From positions 1-22,833 of the forward strand of contig CAZCLE010000016.1 in the NCBI GenBank assembly GCA_964499445.1: a stretch of DNA of 22,833 nucleotides, given 5' to 3'. This stretch comes from GCA-2688105 sp964499445. GTDB taxonomy: Bacteria; Chloroflexota; Dehalococcoidia; Dehalococcoidales; GCA-2688105. Position numbers and translations under genes: made by a program. This document shows, in pieces, positions 21,922 to 22,833 of this stretch. A model generated the notes under the pieces. It was not told the DNA's origin and made no database searches. It was given only the letters and a program-made list of their open reading frames with translations. Position 1 is the first letter of the stretch. Every line of letters starts with the position of its first letter.

Positions 21922-22305
21922 TCATGGATAGGCAGTTTGGGTAACTGTCCCATATTGATCAACGCTATATGTACCATGCACCACGTCATTGCCACCACTT
22001 CCATAGCCGGTGATAAAAGCGCCCACAGTTGTGTCGCCAACGGTTACGTCATTGTCGTCATCAAGGGTTCCAGCCGTTGGTGCTGTTCCATTTTGATCGG
22101 CTATTGCTGCTGTTACTGCCAACTGGACATTATGAAGCTCAACCTTGGCTGCCTCAGTTTTGCCGGTGCCAATGAACTTGCTGACATTGGGGACGGCTAC
22201 GGCGGCGAGGACACCAAGGATAGCGACCACCACCAGCAGCTCAATCAGGGTAAAGCCCTTCTCACCATAGCGAAAGTGCTTCATAAACCTCTTCATCTTT
22301 TTCAT
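21922..22305 (-). CDS. pilA: Type IV major-type pilin (PilA-like)
   Basis: The prepilin is 127 residues long. A 17-residue leader with many lysines ends EKG, followed by FTLIELLVVVAILGVLAAVA, the canonical class IV N-terminus with Phe at +1 and Glu at +5. The mature protein is about 110 residues, short for a major pilin, with no cysteine and a C-terminal part rich in Gly, Asp and Thr. It contains two N-X-S/T sequons: N40-V-S in the helix and N72-G-T, preceded by Asp70. A strong ribosome binding site, AAGGAGG, lies eight bases before the ATG, which suggests high expression. It is convergent with pilT and carries its own copy of the pilus promoter element. It is the best candidate in the window for the main filament subunit. 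Confidence 0.92.
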   Translation of the reverse strand: MKKMKRFMKHFRYGEKGFTLIELLVVVAILGVLAAVAVPNVSKFIGTGKTEAAKVELHNVQLAVTAAIADQNGTAPTAGTLDDDNDVTVGDTTVGAFITGYGSGGNDVVHGTYSVDQYGTVTQTAYP

Positions 22306-22338
22306 CCTTTTTACCTCCTTTCCTTTTAAGATTTTAAT

Positions 22339-22459
22339 GTTTAGGCACCTGACCTGTGCCCGTTTAGATTTATTATACTTGATAGTATCCCACGGTCTCT
22401 GGCGAGGGTAAATAGCCCATTAGTACCTTGCGACTAGGAAGAAAGTCCTATGCCTAAAC
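22339..22459. repeat. 9-bp inverted pair bracketing the pilin promoter element
   Basis: GTTTAGGCA at 22339-22347 is the exact reverse complement of TGCCTAAAC at 22451-22459. The pair encloses the conserved element and the predicted pilin transcription start. Copy A upstream of pilB has no such pair, so it is not part of the conserved element. Confidence 0.45.
22382..22451 (-). promoter_or_regulatory. Conserved pilus element, copy B (upstream of the pilin gene)
   Basis: Read on the minus strand this block begins ATAGGACTTT, contains the TAGGA-N6-TCCTA dyad (22450-22435) and GGTACTAATGG, and ends GGATACTAT, as in copy A upstream of pilB. TTACCC (22411-22406), an 18-bp spacer and TACTAT (22387-22382) mirror the copy A promoter with identical spacing. 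A second possible -10, TATAAT (22377-22372), lies five bases downstream without a matching -35. The pilin leader would be about 70 nt and includes a GGCAC/GTGCC hairpin at about 22344-22360. Confidence 0.7.
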
Positions 22460-22529
22460 TGGACGAAAGGCACAAAATATGGCGGGGGTTTCGGTTTTGG
22501 TTATATGTCATAAGCCGGAGCCGCGCCAG

Positions 22530-22558
22530 TTGCACACCATACACTTTATTGTTACAAT
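22530..22558 (+). promoter_or_regulatory. Promoter of leuS
   Basis: TTGCAC at 22530-22535 and TACAAT at 22553-22558 are separated by 17 bp. The leader would be about 75 nt and holds an imperfect hairpin (GCGATGAGAG with CTCTTCGC, about 22564-22593). No T-box specifier or antiterminator sequence is visible. A second TTGACA at 22596-22601 could drive a shorter transcript using TTTATT or TATTTA as -10. Confidence 0.55.
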
Positions 22559-22640
22559 TATCGGCGATGAGAGATGCTAATGTTGCTCTTCGCTGTTGAC
22601 ATTTTAGGGCGGAGGGCTTTTATTTAGATGGGAAGGCTAA

Positions 22641-22833
22641 ATGGTAGCAAGATATAATCCGCAGGAAATAGAGAATAAGTGGCAGCAGAAATGGGCCGAG
22701 GACAGGCTGTATGAGGTCAGTGAGGATGACCCCCGACCCAAGTGGTATGCTCTAACCATGTTCCCCTATACCTCGGGTGACCTCCATATCGGGCACTGGT
22801 ATGCCATGGCGCCGTCTGATGTTCGGGCTCGGT
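22641..22833 (+). CDS. leuS: Leucyl-tRNA synthetase, N-terminal part (cut by window end)
   Basis: Only 64 codons are visible. The reading starts MVARYNPQEIENKWQQKWAE, typical of bacterial LeuRS, and continues with WYALTMFPYTSG and LHIGHWYAMAPSDVRAR, which contains the class I HIGH motif inside the LeuRS context (TMFPYTSGDLHIGH). The enzyme charges tRNA-Leu in the cytosol. The ribosome binding site GGAAGG precedes the ATG. The editing and anticodon domains lie beyond the window, so completeness cannot be judged. Confidence 0.92.
   Translation, partial: MVARYNPQEIENKWQQKWAEDRLYEVSEDDPRPKWYALTMFPYTSGDLHIGHWYAMAPSDVRAR

Noticed and set aside
22460..22640. T-box riboswitch upstream of leuS
   Set aside because: No T-box consensus (TGGNACCGCG) or specifier stem with a leucine codon could be identified.

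Overview
The window looks like chromosomal DNA from a Gram-positive-type (monoderm) bacterium, most likely a member of the Chloroflexota close to Dehalococcoidia. This is inferred from gene content: a bacterial STT3-type oligosaccharyltransferase, an HspR-controlled J-protein/ClpC operon, and a type IV pilus cluster without a secretin or PilP. No marker gene decides the taxon. Base composition is close to balanced and looks even along the window. I see no insertion sequence, integrase, phage gene or CRISPR array.

Left part (1-6454). A GC-rich cluster of inverted repeats at 1-165 is followed by a leftward housekeeping operon. Its order in transcription is pyrG (CTP synthase), fsa (transaldolase/fructose-6-phosphate aldolase family), rho, and a large STT3/AglB/PglB-type oligosaccharyltransferase. 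A perfect consensus promoter at 6426-6454 drives it leftward. A second perfect promoter at 6576-6604 drives the next operon rightward.

Middle part (6576-11883). A stress operon encodes a J-domain co-chaperone with a half-size zinc centre, the HspR repressor, and a ClpC-type AAA+ unfoldase that carries a ClpP-docking IGF loop. Next come a VTT/DedA-like membrane protein that appears to start at a rare ATT codon, a convergent cyclophilin-type lipoprotein, and tRNA-Ala(GGC) followed by a structured terminator.

Right part (11979-22451). This is a type IV pilus locus: pilD, a membrane-anchored LuxR-type regulator, pilB, pilC, three minor pilin-like genes, a PilO-like gene, one gene encoding a PilM-PilN fusion, and pilT, which ends in a strong terminator. 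A short major-type pilin gene lies convergently on the minus strand. The fused PilM-PilN protein has the layout of GspL from type II secretion, and the PilO-like protein would be the GspM counterpart.

The most notable observation is a conserved, ungapped element of about 70 bp, 55/70 identical by hand count. It occurs upstream of pilB (+ strand) and upstream of the pilin gene (- strand), and contains a TAGGA-N6-TCCTA dyad and a shared promoter-like end. It probably coordinates expression of pilin and machinery. The LuxR/NarL-type protein encoded just upstream of the first copy is the obvious candidate to bind it. The window ends inside leuS.
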